Part shown: positions 24,477-32,401 of the stretch, in pieces | How positions within the stretch are numbered: the first letter of the stretch is position 1 | Layout of the letters: every line of letters begins with the position of its first letter | NCBI GenBank assembly: GCA_021798635.1 | Contig: JAJZGH010000004.1 | Span: 1 to 42,248 of the forward strand | Source: Planctomycetota bacterium | GTDB taxonomy: Bacteria; Planctomycetota; Phycisphaerae; WQYP01 | DNA: 42,248 nucleotides | Direction of reading: 5' to 3' | The notes under the pieces: model-generated | Seen by the model: only the letters and a program-made list of their open reading frames with translations | Database searches by the model: none | What the model was told of the DNA's origin: nothing | Position numbers and translations under genes: made by a program

Positions 24477-25307
24477 ATGCGAACGATGTTGTTACCTGAC
24501 GCCCAACGTTATGCCACAGTCAGTGCTGCGGAGCTGCGCACGCACTTTCTTATCGAAAATCTTTTCACCGCCGGCCGTATTGATCAGGTTTGGTGTGAAG
24601 CGGACCGGGCAATCATCGGATCAGCGGTGCCGGTTGGCAATCCTCTGCCGCTGGAATCCGTGCCCGAAATGCGCTCCACTTTTTTTTGTGAACGCCGGGA
24701 AATCGGCATTCTCAATATTGGAAACGCCGGTACGGTGACCGCAGATGACAAAGTGTACACCCTGGATAACCTGGATTGCCTGTATATCGGCATGGGATCT
24801 AAAGATATCCGCTTCAGCAGTCAAACGCCTGAAAAGCCGGCTCGCTTTTATCTTCTAAGTTACCCAGCGCATCATGTTTATCCCGTTGCATTAGCGCGCC
24901 GAGCCGACGCCCAGGCGGTAAAACTTGGCTCTGCCGCAACATGTAACAGTCGGACCATTTATAAATTCATCCACCCCGAAGGGATTAAGAGTTGCCAATT
25001 GGTCATGGGCTTTACGCAGTTGGATTCCGGCAATGTCTGGAATACCATGCCGCCGCACACGCATTTGCGCCGTTCGGAAGTTTATCTGTATTTTAACATG
25101 GCCGCCGATGCCCGCGTGTTTCATCTCATGGGCCGCCCGGATGAAACGCGTCACTTGGTCATCGCCGACCAGCAGGTGGTTGTGTCACCCGCCTGGTCCA
25201 TTCACGCCGGTGCCGGTACGGCCGCGTATGCGTTCTGCTGGGGCATGGGCGGTGAGAATCAGGCATTTAATGATATGGATGGGTTGACGACTGCTGAGTT
25301 GATCTAA
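24477..25307 (+). CDS. kduI: 5-keto-4-deoxyuronate isomerase (4-deoxy-L-threo-5-hexosulose-uronate ketol-isomerase)
   Basis: The 276-residue protein matches KduI in length (E. coli 278). Zinc ligands are His194 and His196 (PPHTHLRRSE), Glu201 and His243 (SIHAGAG), each exactly two less than the E. coli positions. KduI converts 4-deoxy-L-threo-5-hexosulose uronate, the open form of the unsaturated uronate released from pectin and related polymers, to 2,5-diketo-3-deoxygluconate in the cytoplasm. The start is the first ATG; there is no strong ribosome-binding site. A GH105 gene follows after 78 bp and would supply its substrate. The next enzymes, KduD and the KDG kinase and aldolase, are not in the window, although the SDR at 4108 is in the same superfamily as KduD. 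Confidence 0.95.
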   Translation: MRTMLLPDAQRYATVSAAELRTHFLIENLFTAGRIDQVWCEADRAIIGSAVPVGNPLPLESVPEMRSTFFCERREIGILNIGNAGTVTADDKVYTLDNLDCLYIGMGSKDIRFSSQTPEKPARFYLLSYPAHHVYPVALARRADAQAVKLGSAATCNSRTIYKFIHPEGIKSCQLVMGFTQLDSGNVWNTMPPHTHLRRSEVYLYFNMAADARVFHLMGRPDETRHLVIADQQVVVSPAWSIHAGAGTAAYAFCWGMGGENQAFNDMDGLTTAELI

Positions 25308-25385
25308 GGCCCTGATGAACGGACAAGCCGCTGGTTATTAGCGCGGTGCTACTAACGATACCGGCCTGACTGGAGATATTTCCTC

Positions 25386-26546
25386 ATGCTCAATGAAAAC
25401 AAGTTTCCAAAACGTGCGGCATTGCTGCTGCTGGGCACGCTGCTGATGTGTCAGGCCGGTGTACCCTGCCGCGCTGCGACGATCAGCCGGGCGCGAATTG
25501 TTTCCCAAATTGAACGCTGCGCGAACGTCGAAATATCCATGCTTCCCCGGAATCCCCGTACCGGTTGGGTGCATGGCGTATTGTATATCGGTTTGGTTGA
25601 TCTATATCGCGCCACCGGCGATAAAACCTTTCTTCAACCTGTACTGAACATTGGAAATAAAGTTCATTGGCACATACGCCGGTTTGGACACAAACTCACC
25701 AGTGAAGGCTCTGGTAATTCCTACTGTTTCGGCCAGGCCATCACCAGTATCGCAGCCCTGCATCCCGGATCAGTAACGCTGACACCCTTGGAGGCGCGAT
25801 GCAATGAGATGCTGCGCTATTTCAAAACTTCCAATGGCAACCCCGACAAACTCGCGTGGTGGTGGTGCGATTCCCTTTTCATGGCCCCCACGACATTCGC
25901 CCATCTTTCCATTCTTACACATAAATCGAGATATGTCGATGCCATGAATCAGCAATGGTGGTTCGTTACGCATCTGCTCTATGACAAAAAAGAGCATCTG
26001 TTTTTCCGTGATCACCGCTTTTTCAAAAAAACCGCGGCCAACGGCCAAAAGGTATTCTGGTCCCGCGGCGAAGGCTGGGTGCTGGCGGGCACCGCGCGCG
26101 TGCTGAAATATCTGCCCGCGCATTTCCCGGACCGCAGCCGATATGTCAAGCTTTTTCATCAAATGGCCGCCAAAATTGCATCGTTACAAGGTGCCGATGG
26201 AATATGGCGGCCAAGTTTGCTGGATTACCACCAGTTTCCAACTCCGGAAAGCAGCGGAACCGCGCTGTATTGCTACGCCATGGCCTGGGGAATCAATCAC
26301 CATCTCTTAAACAAAAAGCGGTATATGCCGGTGGTGGCAAAAGCCTGGGCTGGCCTGCTGTCCATGCGCAACAAAGCCGGTGATCTGGCCCACGTACAAA
26401 AGCCCGGCGACCGCCCCGCCATGGTCACCCCCGATGTCACCAAACCCTACGCCTCCGGCGCATTTATCATGGCCGGCGTACAACTGCTGAAATTAGCCCC
26501 CTTCACCCTGCCCCCCATCCCGAAGTTACACGACAACAACCGGTGA
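25386..26546 (+). CDS. GH105 unsaturated glucuronyl/galacturonyl hydrolase, exported
   Basis: The 386-residue protein has an N-terminal signal sequence (hydrophobic residues 9-24, then CRAA) and the alpha/alpha-barrel motifs of GH105/GH88: GWVHGVLYIGL, WWCDSLFMAP with the catalytic Asp162, WSRGEGWVLAG and SSGTALYCYAMAWG. These enzymes hydrate and split the unsaturated uronate left at chain ends by polysaccharide lyases, such as rhamnogalacturonan or ulvan oligomers. The product is the substrate of KduI, encoded just upstream in the same direction. Length agrees with YteR/YesR-type enzymes. It ends 89 bp before the convergent Mla operon; no lyase gene is in the window. Confidence 0.92.
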   Translation: MLNENKFPKRAALLLLGTLLMCQAGVPCRAATISRARIVSQIERCANVEISMLPRNPRTGWVHGVLYIGLVDLYRATGDKTFLQPVLNIGNKVHWHIRRFGHKLTSEGSGNSYCFGQAITSIAALHPGSVTLTPLEARCNEMLRYFKTSNGNPDKLAWWWCDSLFMAPTTFAHLSILTHKSRYVDAMNQQWWFVTHLLYDKKEHLFFRDHRFFKKTAANGQKVFWSRGEGWVLAGTARVLKYLPAHFPDRSRYVKLFHQMAAKIASLQGADGIWRPSLLDYHQFPTPESSGTALYCYAMAWGINHHLLNKKRYMPVVAKAWAGLLSMRNKAGDLAHVQKPGDRPAMVTPDVTKPYASGAFIMAGVQLLKLAPFTLPPIPKLHDNNR

Positions 26547-26635
26547 GGGGGCAATCATTTAATCGTCACTGAGTTATAAGGGCCACAATCCAGCCATGCT
26601 GCTCGATTGGCACAACGGGCTTTGAAGCGGTAGTG

Positions 26636-27814
26636 CTATTGCTTAACCGTCTTCCAGAATTTTGTTTCCACCTGTTGAAATTGGCTGAAGGTGGTGTTGA
26701 GTTTTCGCATGAGTTGATGCAACTGTGCCTGCTGGGCCGGGTTTTGCGGATTAACCGCGGAGGCTTTGAGCACATCCGCGGCGTGTTGCAGGTGCCGCGC
26801 GGCTTGATCAAACTCGCGCACGGCGTCATAAATTTCTACGTTGTTGATTTCTTTTTTACTGGGCTTGTAAAGCAACCGCCAGGGGCTGTGGCGAATTTCC
26901 ACGGCGAAGGTTTTAAGATTCACCGAAGCGCCGTGCAAGGCCCGGATGATACTGTCTATGCGGTCCTGATTCTTGGCCAACAGGGAATTGGCTTGTGCGG
27001 TTAACGCAGTACTGTTGGTGAACGTGGCGTGCACCTGATTCAGGTCAGACTGCGCTTTGGCCAATAATGCGGGGATGGCTTTTTTTATATCAGCTGTGAC
27101 GGCGTTGATATTTACAACCGCCCCTTTTCGACCGGAATGCAGCAGCTTGCCGGCTTGATCCATGGCATAAGCGGTCTTATCCGCAGCAACATCGTATTTG
27201 GCGACAACGGGTTTAATTTCCCCATGCACCGACTGCAACACACCAGCGGCACCGGTGGCGGCCGTGCGGAGAGAGTCAGCGGTCGCTCCGAGCTTGGTTA
27301 AATCCGCATTTATAAGCGGCACGGTGGTCGTGCGAACTTGCGTCACCATCGCTTTAATTTGCGGAGCCAGTGAAGCCACCGTGGCCAATGCATGACTAAT
27401 ACCGCTGGGCCGACCGGTTAGAACGTAATCCGGGGGCAACGGCGTTCCCGATCCCAGACTCACAAAATTCAACCAGCTTGTGCCGGTGATGGTGCCTCCA
27501 ATAACCACTTGAGCGCCCGTACGCAGCGTATATTTTTTTGGCATGGTGAAGGTGACCCGAACAAAAGGTTTTTTTACATGGGTAATTAAGCGGATGGATT
27601 GGATTTCCCCCACGGTAAAACCCGCCACGCGCAAATTATCACCCACCTGCAGGCCGCCTAAATCATCACGCAGCGAAAAACGGGCGGCACGCACCTGCAT
27701 AGGTTCAAATACCCGGGCAAAGCCTTTGATGGCCACGATCAAAACCAGAATAAGCATGATGCTCAAAAGCATAAACACGCCCGCACGAAAGGCATCACGT
27801 TGTTTTTTTGCCAT
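26636..27814 (-). CDS. MCE-domain (MlaD-like) lipid-transport substrate-binding protein
   Basis: The 392-residue product has one N-terminal transmembrane helix (about residues 12-32), one MCE domain (about 38-120, with LGGLQVGDNLRVAGFTVG) and a long helical tail, the usual MlaD/Ttg2C layout but with a longer tail than E. coli MlaD (183). MCE proteins form hexameric rings that carry phospholipids between the inner and outer membranes. The ATG at 27814, behind GAGGTG, is preferred to the upstream one at 27841. It overlaps the end of the ATPase gene by 20 bp and ends the operon. It implies an outer membrane. Confidence 0.88.
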   Translation of the reverse strand: MAKKQRDAFRAGVFMLLSIMLILVLIVAIKGFARVFEPMQVRAARFSLRDDLGGLQVGDNLRVAGFTVGEIQSIRLITHVKKPFVRVTFTMPKKYTLRTGAQVVIGGTITGTSWLNFVSLGSGTPLPPDYVLTGRPSGISHALATVASLAPQIKAMVTQVRTTTVPLINADLTKLGATADSLRTAATGAAGVLQSVHGEIKPVVAKYDVAADKTAYAMDQAGKLLHSGRKGAVVNINAVTADIKKAIPALLAKAQSDLNQVHATFTNSTALTAQANSLLAKNQDRIDSIIRALHGASVNLKTFAVEIRHSPWRLLYKPSKKEINNVEIYDAVREFDQAARHLQHAADVLKASAVNPQNPAQQAQLHQLMRKLNTTFSQFQQVETKFWKTVKQ

Positions 27815-28628
27815 AGGGCACCTCATGTATTTTACGTCCAAGAAGTTCAGCTTTGTAACTGACTTGATCCGACGGATTTACGAACGGCCCATCCAGGCGG
27901 CCGTCAATAAATTGTCGCACCAGCGGATCAGTGGTCGTGCGAAAATATTCCACCGAGCCGACGGCGGCAAATTTCCCATCGAATAATAAAGCCACGCGAT
28001 CGGCAAGCTTAAACGCGGATTGCATATCGTGGGTAACCACAACGCTGGTAGTGCCCATTTTATCTTTTAGATTCATAATCAATTCATCAATTTGCGCTGT
28101 GCTGATGGGATCCAGACCCGCGGTCGGTTCATCATAGAATAAAATCCGCGGCTGCATCATCAACGCCCTGGCCAGACCTCCCCGTTTTTTCATACCGCCG
28201 GAAAGTTCCGCGGGCAGTTTATCAATATGCTCGCGAAGACCGACGAGTTGCAGATAAATTTGTGCCATAAGATCAATCGTTTGATCATCCAGATCGGTGT
28301 GCTCCCGGACGGGCAACGCGAGATTTTCCCGCAAAGTCATAGAGTTAAACAACGCCCCGGTCTGAAACAGCACCCCTACAGACTTCCGCCAGGAATCCAA
28401 CTCGCGGCGGTCCATATCATCCAGGGATCGCCCGCGAATCAACACTTGCCCGGAATCAATTTTGACATGCCCCATAAGCACCCGCAAAAGCGTGGATTTT
28501 CCCGAGCCTGATCCGCCCATGATCACCAGCGTTTCTCCGGGAAAAATATCCAGATGGAGATCGCGGTAAATCATCCGGTCGCCGAAGTGTTTGTTGATGC
28601 CCCGAAGTTGAATCAATGGTTCCGGCAT
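27795..28628 (-). CDS. mlaF: ABC transporter ATP-binding protein, MlaF/Mkl type
   Basis: The 277-residue ATPase has Walker A GGSGSGKST (38-46), Q-loop Gln89, signature LSGGM (142-146), Walker B ILFYDEPTAG and switch His200. The sequence around the signature (KKRGGLARAL) is typical of the MlaF family, which drives MCE-linked lipid transport. All nucleotide-binding motifs are intact. Its start shares one base with the permease stop and its end overlaps the MCE start, so the genes are translationally coupled. A C-terminal extension of about 20 residues beyond the core is present. Confidence 0.93.
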   Translation of the reverse strand: MPEPLIQLRGINKHFGDRMIYRDLHLDIFPGETLVIMGGSGSGKSTLLRVLMGHVKIDSGQVLIRGRSLDDMDRRELDSWRKSVGVLFQTGALFNSMTLRENLALPVREHTDLDDQTIDLMAQIYLQLVGLREHIDKLPAELSGGMKKRGGLARALMMQPRILFYDEPTAGLDPISTAQIDELIMNLKDKMGTTSVVVTHDMQSAFKLADRVALLFDGKFAAVGSVEYFRTTTDPLVRQFIDGRLDGPFVNPSDQVSYKAELLGRKIHEVPYGKKTT

Positions 28629-29398
28629 TACACGCCCAGATAAAAGAAGACAGAAGTGAAAATCAGATCCACCAATATCAACGCTACAATGGTGAAGACC
28701 ACGGTTTTGCTGGTATTCAGCCCCACCCCCTCGGCCCCGCCGCGGACTTTCAACCCCAGGAAGCAGGCAATGGCGGTGATCAGCACACCAAACACGCCCG
28801 CTTTGATCAACCCGGTAACAAAATCACCGACTTTCAGAATCGCCAATGCGTGATGGGCGTATTGCATGGCACCAAGATGCAACAGCAGCGCCGACGCCAC
28901 CAGACCACCGAACATCGCGGCCAAATCTCCCACCACAGTCAGACACACCATCATGAACATGCCCGCCAGCACGCGCGGCACCACCAGGAAACGGATGGGA
29001 TCAATGGCCATGGCCTCCATGGCTTCAATTTCCTCTCCCACCACCATTGTTCCAATTTCCGCCGCGATCGCCGCCCCGCCGAACCCGGTCATGACCACAG
29101 CGGAAACCAACGGTCCCATTTCCCGGAAAGTCGCCAGGGCTACTACGTCCGCGGTCACGGGGACGATGCCGAATTTAGCCAATTCCGGTGCCATCTGCAT
29201 GGCCAGAATGGCCCCGATGCAGAACATCACCAAAGAGACAATAGGAATGCTCTCCACACCGATGCGATTCATTTGTATCCATAAATTCCGCCAGGCCAGA
29301 TGCCTGCCGCGCCCGCTGGATAGCGCCGGGGCGATAGCCCGAAGCGTGTCCAGGAGCAGATAGAAAAAATCGCCGAAGAATTCAATCGCGGCGCGCAT
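28628..29398 (-). CDS. mlaE: MlaE-family ABC permease
   Basis: From the ATG at 29398 the protein has 256 residues, close to E. coli MlaE (260), with about five or six hydrophobic segments and the family core AAIAAEIGTMVVGEEIEAME. GGAGGTG lies 4 bp upstream of this ATG. A longer frame to 29518 would overlap the STAS gene by over 130 bp and adds a Pro/Arg-rich non-family N-terminus. It is the membrane channel subunit working with the MlaF ATPase and MCE ring, and starts 17 bp inside the end of the STAS gene. Confidence 0.92.
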   Translation of the reverse strand: MRAAIEFFGDFFYLLLDTLRAIAPALSSGRGRHLAWRNLWIQMNRIGVESIPIVSLVMFCIGAILAMQMAPELAKFGIVPVTADVVALATFREMGPLVSAVVMTGFGGAAIAAEIGTMVVGEEIEAMEAMAIDPIRFLVVPRVLAGMFMMVCLTVVGDLAAMFGGLVASALLLHLGAMQYAHHALAILKVGDFVTGLIKAGVFGVLITAIACFLGLKVRGGAEGVGLNTSKTVVFTIVALILVDLIFTSVFFYLGV

Positions 29399-29855
29399 CA
29401 GCACCTCCGACGCTTTGGCCGGATGATTTTTGCGGCGGCGCACAATGCGGACAGCTCCGGGGAACAGCACAGGACGATCCAGCCAAGAGTTCAGCCGCTT
29501 GGTCGGCGGGCATATCATCTACCATGATGACCATATCATCAAGATGCCCAATTTCAATGATGCCGCGCACTTCTTTATGCACATGAGCCAAATAAAGTTG
29601 TGCATCAGGAGGAAGATGCTGCAGTATTTCCGCCAAAATAGCCAGGCCCGCTCCACTGAAGCGATTCAACTGCTCCATTTCAAAAATCAGCTTTTTAGGT
29701 TTAAGTTGGTCCACGATGGCCAGCAGTTCTGTACGCAACAGGGGACATAGATCAAAGGTCATACCGACGTTAAGGCGATAAAAAACGCGACCCGCCCCAA
29801 GATCCTCAACGGTTCCCAAGGCAGAATGCGGGATAGACTTTTTGCGAAATATCAT
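29382..29855 (-). CDS. STAS-domain protein (MlaB-like)
   Basis: The 157-residue product has a STAS fold (about residues 15-115): a strand pair, LIFEMEQLNRFSGAGLAILAEI containing the conserved loop and helix, and LAHVHKEVRGIIEIGHLDD. In Mla systems a small STAS protein binds and stabilises the ATPase. The C-terminal tail (about 120-157) is Ser/Cys/Pro-rich and looks disordered. It overlaps the lipoprotein stop by 4 bp and the permease start by 17 bp. MlaB is the best functional guess; anti-sigma antagonists have the same fold but the operon argues against this. Confidence 0.82.
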   Translation of the reverse strand: MIFRKKSIPHSALGTVEDLGAGRVFYRLNVGMTFDLCPLLRTELLAIVDQLKPKKLIFEMEQLNRFSGAGLAILAEILQHLPPDAQLYLAHVHKEVRGIIEIGHLDDMVIMVDDMPADQAAELLAGSSCAVPRSCPHCAPPQKSSGQSVGGADARRD

Positions 29856-30256
29856 GACGCGCCCCCCGATATCGCGGTAACAGTGCCAATATGCCCGAGT
29901 TTGGGTGCAGGTAAGTGAAAATCATTGCTGCGCTGCGTTGCAAACCACTTTTTCCACCGCGCCGTGGCCGTGTCGCGGCGCGTTTTAGAGGCATAATATA
30001 TAAACCCAAATTGCCGGCCGGTGATTTTATGCAGAGCATAAATAGCATAAAAGCGAATGGCTGAATCTTGGCTCGACAAGGCTTTTATCAGCGTGGGAAT
30101 CGCCTTTTTATCATCCTGGCGGGCGGCCAATTTCATCGCAGGAATCTTCAAAGCCGGATCATCACTGGCTAAGTCAGGCCGGCCTAATGACAAAAGTCCG
30201 CAGCCTGTCAGCAGCAGCAGGGCCACAACCAGAACTGTAGATTCAGTGACCCGCAT
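29852..30256 (-). CDS. HEAT-repeat lipoprotein at the head of the Mla-like operon
   Basis: From the ATG at 30256 the 134-residue product has a lipoprotein signal peptide, VVALLLLTGCGLL, with the lipobox Cys near residue 20. One or two HEAT-like helical repeats follow (KIPAMKLAARQDDKKAIPTLIKAL split by its turn; QDSAIRFYAIYALHKITG). The longer frame to 30412 would run into tRNA-Glu and lacks a signal, so it was rejected; AGGAA lies upstream of 30256. The stop overlaps the STAS start (ATGA). It is not a standard Mla component. It may be an outer-membrane or periplasmic partner in lipid transport, which is inference. Confidence 0.72.
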   Translation of the reverse strand: MRVTESTVLVVALLLLTGCGLLSLGRPDLASDDPALKIPAMKLAARQDDKKAIPTLIKALSSQDSAIRFYAIYALHKITGRQFGFIYYASKTRRDTATARWKKWFATQRSNDFHLPAPKLGHIGTVTAISGGAS

Positions 30257-30363
30257 TGTCCTGTTCCTAGCAGACACTACCGCGCAAAACGATCTACCGG
30301 CATCCATCATAACCGGAATTTGACAGTGGCAGTAATCTGTGAAAAACGGAAGCAATGGGTGAT

Positions 30364-30391
30364 TTGTCAAAATTAAAGCTTTGGCTATAAT
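30364..30391 (+). promoter_or_regulatory. Promoter of tRNA-Glu (and probably efp)
   Basis: TTGTCA (30364-30369) and a perfect TATAAT (30386-30391) are separated by 16 bp. The tRNA begins 14 bases after the -10 box. This is the clearest housekeeping sigma-type promoter in the window. Confidence 0.85.
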
Positions 30392-30404
30392 GCGGTGCTC
30401 TCTG

Positions 30405-30477
30405 GCCCTCATCGTCTAGAGGCCTAGGACACGGGCTTTTCACGCCTGTAACTGGGGTTCGAATCCCCATGAGGGCA
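30405..30477 (+). tRNA. tRNA-Glu (anticodon TTC)
   Basis: The cloverleaf is complete. The acceptor arm GCCCTCA pairs with TGAGGGC (30470-30476) and A30477 is the discriminator. The D-arm region is GTCTAGAGGCCTAGGAC. The anticodon stem CGGGC/GCCTG has one G-T pair around TTTTCAC, giving anticodon TTC. The T-arm is TGGGG-TTCGAAT-CCCCA. CCA is not encoded. The consensus promoter is upstream and a strong hairpin downstream. Confidence 0.95.
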
Positions 30478-30487
30478 GTTTGGTTCA

Positions 30488-30519
30488 GCCGCCGCAGCCT
30501 GTAGGCAGGCCGCGGCGGC
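30488..30519 (+). terminator. Strong hairpin between tRNA-Glu and efp
   Basis: GCCGCCGCAGCCTG (30488-30501) pairs with CAGGCCGCGGCGGC (30506-30519), 14 bp with one A-C mismatch, around a TAGG loop. Only GTTTG follows, so it may be a partial terminator or tRNA processing barrier. The core CCTGTAGGCAGG matches the hairpin at 9611 in 11 of 12 positions. Confidence 0.5.
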
Positions 30520-30542
30520 GTTTGAGGAATTAGAGGAATTAA

Positions 30543-31109
30543 ATGTCGATTAAAGCCATTGATTTACGTCGCGGTGTTGCCGTTGAATACAACAATAAAT
30601 TATATGTTGTGCATGATTTCGCCAAGGTATCCAAAGGTAATTGGCGTTCCTTCATGCAGGTGAAGCTCAAAGACACCCAAACCGGCAGTATTATTGAACA
30701 GCGGTTTCGCGTAGATGATACGTTGGAACAGGCTTTTTTAGATCAAAAGCCCATGGAATACCTGTATTCCGACACAACAACGCATTATTTCATGGACCTC
30801 AATGATTTTGAGCAACTGGAACTTTCCGGCGATGTGGTGGGCGAAGCGGTGAAATACCTCAAGCCCAATACCCAAGTTCAGATTACCATGTACCAAGGCA
30901 AGCCATTTTCGGTGGAATTACCTAACACAGTAGAACTGGAAATTACCGATTGCCCGCCGAGCATTAAAGGTGCTACCGTAAGCAACGTCGGCAAAGATGC
31001 CACGCTGGAAACGGGCATGATAATTAATGTGCCGGACTTTATTGCCCAGGGAACCGTGGTGCGCGTGGACACCCGTACCGGTGAATATCTTGGCCGGGTA
31101 AATGACTAA
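30543..31109 (+). CDS. efp: Elongation factor P
   Basis: The 188-residue protein has the three EF-P beta-barrels and usual length: an N-terminal KOW-like domain, then RVDDTLEQAFLDQKPMEYLYSD and the C-terminal DTRTGEYLGRV. EF-P enters the ribosomal E site to relieve stalling at proline runs. The tip loop reads AKVSKGNWRSF, with Lys31 where E. coli has the modified Lys34, and the loop is about two residues longer than in E. coli. No EpmA, EpmB or EarP gene is seen here. It lies 65 bp after tRNA-Glu and may share its promoter. GAGGAATTA is repeated in tandem just before the ATG and supplies the ribosome-binding site. Confidence 0.95.
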   Translation: MSIKAIDLRRGVAVEYNNKLYVVHDFAKVSKGNWRSFMQVKLKDTQTGSIIEQRFRVDDTLEQAFLDQKPMEYLYSDTTTHYFMDLNDFEQLELSGDVVGEAVKYLKPNTQVQITMYQGKPFSVELPNTVELEITDCPPSIKGATVSNVGKDATLETGMIINVPDFIAQGTVVRVDTRTGEYLGRVND

Positions 31110-31237
31110 CTCCCGTCCGGCGGCGTTAGCCAAGTAATCCCGCTTTATGCGCGGTTAGTTAGTGGATGATAAACCAGCATTGATTTACCGGATATGCCCG
31201 TTCCTGCCTGCAGGGCGGCGCGGAATTGAGACCCGCA

Positions 31238-32215
31238 ATGACCGATATCCCACCCAAACCGCCCTCTGATGAATCTCCATCCCAGGACGCACGCTACAAA
31301 CCACCCACTCGGTTTTCCGCACCCAAACCGCCGGCCCTGCCAAAACGTTTTATTCTTTTGCTGGTGGAGCCTGAAAAATGGGCGCAAGCGGCGATGTATC
31401 CGGCTTGGGCCACATTTTGGCCCTTGGTTTGGGCATTGATCATCGCGACCTTGTGCATGGGCTTTTCCATGTCCGCCGGGTCCATCAAACCGCTTCAGGC
31501 ATTTGCCGCATCTTATGACCAGCACTTTCTGCCAATGCAGCTTAATAAAGGGCAACTCTCAATTATCCCGCCGAAGGGAAAAACCAAACTCATTCCAATG
31601 CAGGTGCAAACACCGCTGGAAACCGTGTTGGCCGATCCAGCACTCGTCGGTGCGGCAAAACTCACGACCCATCCGTTAATCGTGCTTTTTGATCGCGATA
31701 GCATGGTCTTGACCGGCTCAACCTGGGGCGGTGCCTGGGTGATTATGCCCATAGCGCAGCTGCAACGGGACGCCTTGGCGATCAATGGTCTGCTTAAGCC
31801 CTCCCTCGCCAAATCCCTGCCCACTGATAAACTACCAGCCATCATTTTGGATTCCAAAACCCTTCCCGCTCTGATGCCATTCACCAGTGTCATTTTAGGC
31901 CTGGCTTCGCTACTGGCTTTCCTTTTAGGGTTTTGCCTCTGGACACTGCTGATGGTATTTATGACCGGCTTTCTCATCATGTCGATTAACCGCAATATCG
32001 GAATGCCCCTGAAAGTCGCCTGGCGGATTTCCATGGCGGTGATGATTCCCCTTCTTGTCCTGCGCGGATTGCTGGCCGTCTTTGGTGTGGTACCGGCGAT
32101 GAACGATTCTCCCATGATTGATCAAATCATTTACATGGCCCCCATTGCATTAGCCTTATGGGCCGCCGTATTAGCCAACCGCAAATTCGGCAAACCCACC
32201 GGCGGGAAGCAGTAA
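31238..32215 (+). CDS. Integral membrane protein of unknown function (DUF1189-like)
   Basis: From the ATG at 31238 the product has 325 residues; an in-frame TTG lies at 31226. A Pro-rich cytoplasmic N-terminus (about residues 1-38) is followed by one hydrophobic helix (about 58-80), an extracytoplasmic loop of about 130 residues, and four more hydrophobic helices at the C-terminus (FTSVILGLASLLAFLLG; MVFMTGFLIMSI; MAVMIPLLVLRGLLAVFG; IALALWAAVLA). This layout resembles DUF1189/YIP1-type membrane proteins. No catalytic motif is visible. It lies between efp and ribE. Confidence 0.65.
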   Translation: MTDIPPKPPSDESPSQDARYKPPTRFSAPKPPALPKRFILLLVEPEKWAQAAMYPAWATFWPLVWALIIATLCMGFSMSAGSIKPLQAFAASYDQHFLPMQLNKGQLSIIPPKGKTKLIPMQVQTPLETVLADPALVGAAKLTTHPLIVLFDRDSMVLTGSTWGGAWVIMPIAQLQRDALAINGLLKPSLAKSLPTDKLPAIILDSKTLPALMPFTSVILGLASLLAFLLGFCLWTLLMVFMTGFLIMSINRNIGMPLKVAWRISMAVMIPLLVLRGLLAVFGVVPAMNDSPMIDQIIYMAPIALALWAAVLANRKFGKPTGGKQ

Positions 32216-32387
32216 ACCGCGACGATCTCGCGGTGACCGGATAAAATCCATACTTTGTAGCGGCTCGTGGAGAAAAGATCATGGTGGACCTTCAATAGAA
32301 AATGGGCAAATTCTGCAATTCTCAAGGGCCTTAATTACTGGCGGAAGCGTCTGGGCGCGTAACGGCGAGAATTCAGGACGCCATTAG

Positions 32388-32401
32388 TGTAAAATACTGG
32401 T
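32388..32401 (+). promoter_or_regulatory. Candidate -10 box giving a leaderless or near-leaderless ribE mRNA
   Basis: TAAAAT (32390-32395) ends 6 bases before the ribE ATG, and no ribosome-binding site lies between. A start of transcription 6-7 bases after the box would fall at the start codon. No good -35 box is seen, so confidence is low. Confidence 0.3.

Noticed and set aside
20690..25360. TACTAACGATA present before both 20769 and 25386
   Set aside because: An 11-base match between two places in 42 kb is expected by chance; flanks and distances to the starts differ.
28616..29363. Long plus-strand frames opposite the Mla permease
   Set aside because: His/Gln-rich and low-complexity shadow translations of the real minus-strand gene.
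32216..32401. FMN riboswitch upstream of ribE
   Set aside because: The conserved RFN-element sequence blocks are not visible, and ribE is not clustered with other rib genes.
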